A stretch of DNA of 8,189 bases, taken from NCBI GenBank assembly GCA_002711625.1, contig PARR01000016.1, forward strand, positions 15,078 through 23,266, given 5' to 3'. Position numbers and translations under genes: made by a program. Position 1 is the first letter of the stretch; every line of letters starts with the position of its first letter. The stretch comes from Rickettsiales bacterium (GTDB lineage Bacteria > Pseudomonadota > Alphaproteobacteria > Methylaequorales > Methylaequoraceae). The notes under the pieces were generated by a model, which searched no databases, had not been told where the DNA came from, and worked only from the letters and a program-made list of their open reading frames with translations. Shown piece after piece: positions 6,460 through 8,189 of the stretch.

Positions 6460-6969
6460 ATGAACGAAGATACAAAAAATTTTTGTCCCACATGGTTGTT
6501 TAAATTAATTTCTGCAGTAACTGTATACGATTATGTGGTTAAGGATAAAGCAATGTTTTTTTCATTAAAAAAGTTTGACGCATATTTAAAGAAGAATTAC
6601 AGAGATATCGATACATCTGAAATTGAGAGTACGGCAAATTTTATGCTTTCTTTTTTGGGTGAATTGAAAATAGATGAAAATACTTATCTTCTAATAAGTC
6701 ATTACATGCATGATATAATTTTGGATATAAAACCAACTGAGAAAGGAATATTTAAATCAGATCCTTATGAAGGTACGAAAAAAAAAGAATATTCAATAGA
6801 AGAATCAGTTCAGGAGTTTAAAGCATTTTGTTATTCTTGCAGGTCTGGTTTGACCAGAAAAGCACCGAAAGGTTGGGATATTTATAAAGAAGAAGATCTT
6901 GGAAAGTTTCAGGAAGTTTTAGCTTCAGATTTTGGTTTGGATGATATGATAGACAATTTGATAACATAA
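6460..6969 (+). CDS. Hypothetical protein of 169 residues with three cysteines
   Basis: I do not recognise this protein. It is soluble-looking, acidic to neutral and probably mostly helical; I see no signal peptide or transmembrane segment. Notable residues are FCPTW near the N-terminus (Cys9), HYMHD at 81-85 and FCYSCRSG at 123-130 (Cys124, Cys127), followed by the basic stretch LTRKAPKGWD. A CxxC with distant Cys9 and two histidines could bind a metal or act in redox chemistry, but the set is too sparse to claim it. The sequence composition matches its neighbours and the frame is free of breaks, so it is very likely a real gene. It begins two bases after the complex I subunit stop and its own stop codon directly abuts the ATG of the methyltransferase gene, so it is part of the same operon. 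Its role may relate to either neighbour. Confidence 0.7.
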   Translation: MNEDTKNFCPTWLFKLISAVTVYDYVVKDKAMFFSLKKFDAYLKKNYRDIDTSEIESTANFMLSFLGELKIDENTYLLISHYMHDIILDIKPTEKGIFKSDPYEGTKKKEYSIEESVQEFKAFCYSCRSGLTRKAPKGWDIYKEEDLGKFQEVLASDFGLDDMIDNLIT

Positions 6970-7764
6970 ATGAAAAAAATTTTTACAGTATTTATTATGA
7001 CCATTTCAATATTTACTATGCCAAAAAAGGCGTTAAATTTTGATTTAGTCAACTCAATAAATAATCCTTACAGAGAACAGAATAGTTTTAGGGATAAATA
7101 TAGAAATCCCTTGAAAACTTTAAAATTTTTTGGAATAAAAAAAGAGCTAAGGGTTTTGGAAATAATTCCCGGTAGAGGATGGTATACAGAAATTCTGGCT
7201 AATTATTTTAAGGATACAGAAAATTTTTATGTCGCAGTATATGAAAAACCTTCATATGCAAGGGAAATTATTGAAAAAATTCAAAGGGAATTTTTTATTT
7301 ACTTCAATGAAAGAGAAAAACAATTTGGAAAATTTAAAACAATTTTTATAGAAGAGGACTTTCAGATTAATAATAAGGAGAACTATTTTGATATTATTTT
7401 AACATTTCGAAATACTCATAACTTTTTAGATCAAGGTAAAGCCGAAAAACTATATTCATCTTTTTATAAATTACTAAAGAACGGTGGAACTTTAGGAATT
7501 GTTCAGCATAGAGCCAAAGAAACCGAGGATTTTGATTTCAAAAAGGGGTATGTAAAGGAATCTTTTTTGATTGATTTTGTTGAGAAAATTGGATTCAAAT
7601 TAAAAGAAAAATCAGAAGTAAATGCTAATTCTCTTGATGAGAAAAACTATCCAAAAGGTGTTTGGACACTTCCACCTAGACTTGCTGAAGGAGAGCAAAA
7701 TAAAGAAAAATATTTAAGAATTGGTGAGAGTGACAGAATGACACTCAAATTCATCAAAAAATAA
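6970..7764 (+). CDS. Predicted exported SAM-dependent methyltransferase-like protein
   Basis: A 264-residue protein with a class I methyltransferase fold. The glycine-rich motif I is VLEIIPGRGWYTEIL (62-76), followed by YVAVYE and then FDIILTFRNTHNF, which lies where motif IV is expected. KNGGTLGIVQH closes the core. The PGRGWYTE form of motif I, the upstream FRDKYRNP and an N-terminal hydrophobic segment are shared with a group of predicted methyltransferases (COG4798) that carry signal peptides. Here residues 2-17 (KKIFTVFIMTISIFTM) look like a signal sequence, though the possible cleavage site after Ala21 is weak because of Lys19-Lys20; a membrane anchor is possible instead. Substrate unknown, and the catalytic role is inferred from the fold. 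The ATG directly follows the stop of the preceding gene with no gap. A SAM-using enzyme outside the cytoplasm would be odd, since no periplasmic SAM supply is known. Confidence 0.8.
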   Translation: MKKIFTVFIMTISIFTMPKKALNFDLVNSINNPYREQNSFRDKYRNPLKTLKFFGIKKELRVLEIIPGRGWYTEILANYFKDTENFYVAVYEKPSYAREIIEKIQREFFIYFNEREKQFGKFKTIFIEEDFQINNKENYFDIILTFRNTHNFLDQGKAEKLYSSFYKLLKNGGTLGIVQHRAKETEDFDFKKGYVKESFLIDFVEKIGFKLKEKSEVNANSLDEKNYPKGVWTLPPRLAEGEQNKEKYLRIGESDRMTLKFIKK

Positions 7765-7765
7765 G

Positions 7766-8189
7766 GTGATTCATATAATCGTAGCTACATATTCTGAAGC
7801 AAGGCCAGTAATCTTATTTTATAAACTAAAAAGGGTGATCACAATAAATGAGTTTCACATATTTGAAAATCAAAAATTGAATATTTCTCTTACTATTTCT
7901 GGCATTGGAAATATTATGTCGGGTGCTGCCACCTCATTCACATATTGTGAATATCAAAAAGTAAAAAATCATATTTGGATTAATTTTGGTCTAGCGGGAA
8001 CTAAGAAAGAAAAAATTGGAGAAATATTTCTGGTGAATAAAGTATCGGATTTTGATAAAAAAAAAAAGGTTTACTTTCCAATGTTTGCACAAGATTTTCA
8101 GTTAAAAAAAAAGGAATGTATTTCTTATCACAAAAAAAACGATATCTACAATTTTTCTTTAAGTGATATGGAATCATATGGATTTTTTT
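7766..8189 (+). CDS. Phosphorylase-superfamily nucleosidase, MTA/SAH nucleosidase-like, 3'-truncated
   Basis: The frame is open from GTG at 7766 to the window end (141 residues), so the C-terminal part with the expected catalytic aspartate is missing. Resemblance to methylthioadenosine/adenosylhomocysteine nucleosidases is visible in order: a first strand ending in ATYSEARP with Glu11, SGIGN at 45-49 (phosphate or ribose side), NFGLAG at 73-78 followed by KIGEIFLVNKVSDFD, and SDMESYGFF at 133-141, whose Met-Glu pair is the ribose-binding signature. Such enzymes cleave the N-glycosidic bond of adenosylhomocysteine or methylthioadenosine. A nucleoside phosphorylase or another nucleosidase remains possible because sequence between the motifs diverges. 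GTG is chosen because the first beta strand begins at once (IHIIVAT). It lies one base after the previous stop, so it continues the operon. An 11-A run at 8057-8067 does not break the frame. Confidence 0.75.
   Translation, partial: MIHIIVATYSEARPVILFYKLKRVITINEFHIFENQKLNISLTISGIGNIMSGAATSFTYCEYQKVKNHIWINFGLAGTKKEKIGEIFLVNKVSDFDKKKKVYFPMFAQDFQLKKKECISYHKKNDIYNFSLSDMESYGFF

Noticed and set aside
8057..8067. Possible third frameshift at an 11-A run in the nucleosidase gene
   Set aside because: Family-like sequence is in the same frame before (NFGLAG, KIGEIFLVNK) and after (SDMESYGFF), so no correction is needed.
1..8189. Mobile element, CRISPR array, toxin-antitoxin or phage-defence system, tRNA or rRNA
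   Set aside because: No transposase, integrase, regular spaced repeats, nuclease motifs or RNA-gene-like structured GC-rich stretch was seen on either strand.

Overview
The window is very AT-rich, full of poly-A and poly-T tracts, and densely packed with genes. The protein families point to a free-living, streamlined alphaproteobacterium, probably marine and of SAR11 or a similar low-GC lineage. The supporting signs are a cysteine synthase of the TAGNTG type that ends in PEWL, a small accessory subunit of respiratory complex I (NDUFS4-like), and genes that overlap or abut with almost no spacers. This placement is inferred from family resemblance. There is no rRNA or marker gene in view.

Region 1 (1-1515, + strand) is the end of a surface-sugar module. 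It holds the C-terminal half of a nucleotide-sugar epimerase/dehydratase, then nine bases later a family 2 glycosyltransferase that starts at TTG.

Region 2 (1499-3024, - strand) is a two-gene ABC exporter. The ATPase (GTG start) lies upstream of a six-helix ABC-2 permease. The permease reading frame breaks in an 11-base poly-T run near its C-terminus. Removing one base restores a family-like ending (RIKGILMNQGE), and its stop then abuts the glycosyltransferase stop with no gap.

Region 3 (3025-3195) is the only real intergenic space. It separates two divergent transcription units and contains short direct and tandem repeats but no convincing promoter or riboswitch.

Region 4 (3196-8189, + strand) is one tight operon. 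It runs cysK, a mercaptopyruvate sulfurtransferase (sseA), metC, the complex I accessory subunit, an unrecognised 169-aa protein, an exported methyltransferase-like protein, and the start of an MTA/SAH nucleosidase-like phosphorylase cut by the window end. Junctions overlap by 10-16 bases or have gaps of 0-2 bases. metC is split by a one-base loss in an 11-A run. The theme is sulfur amino-acid metabolism: cysteine synthesis, mercaptopyruvate sulfur transfer, homocysteine supply, and possibly adenosylhomocysteine or methylthioadenosine recycling. A respiratory-chain subunit and one orphan protein are embedded in it.

I found no mobile element, CRISPR array, tRNA, rRNA or defence system. The points most worth checking are the two poly-A frameshifts (assembly error or transcriptional slippage) and the orphan protein with its three cysteines.
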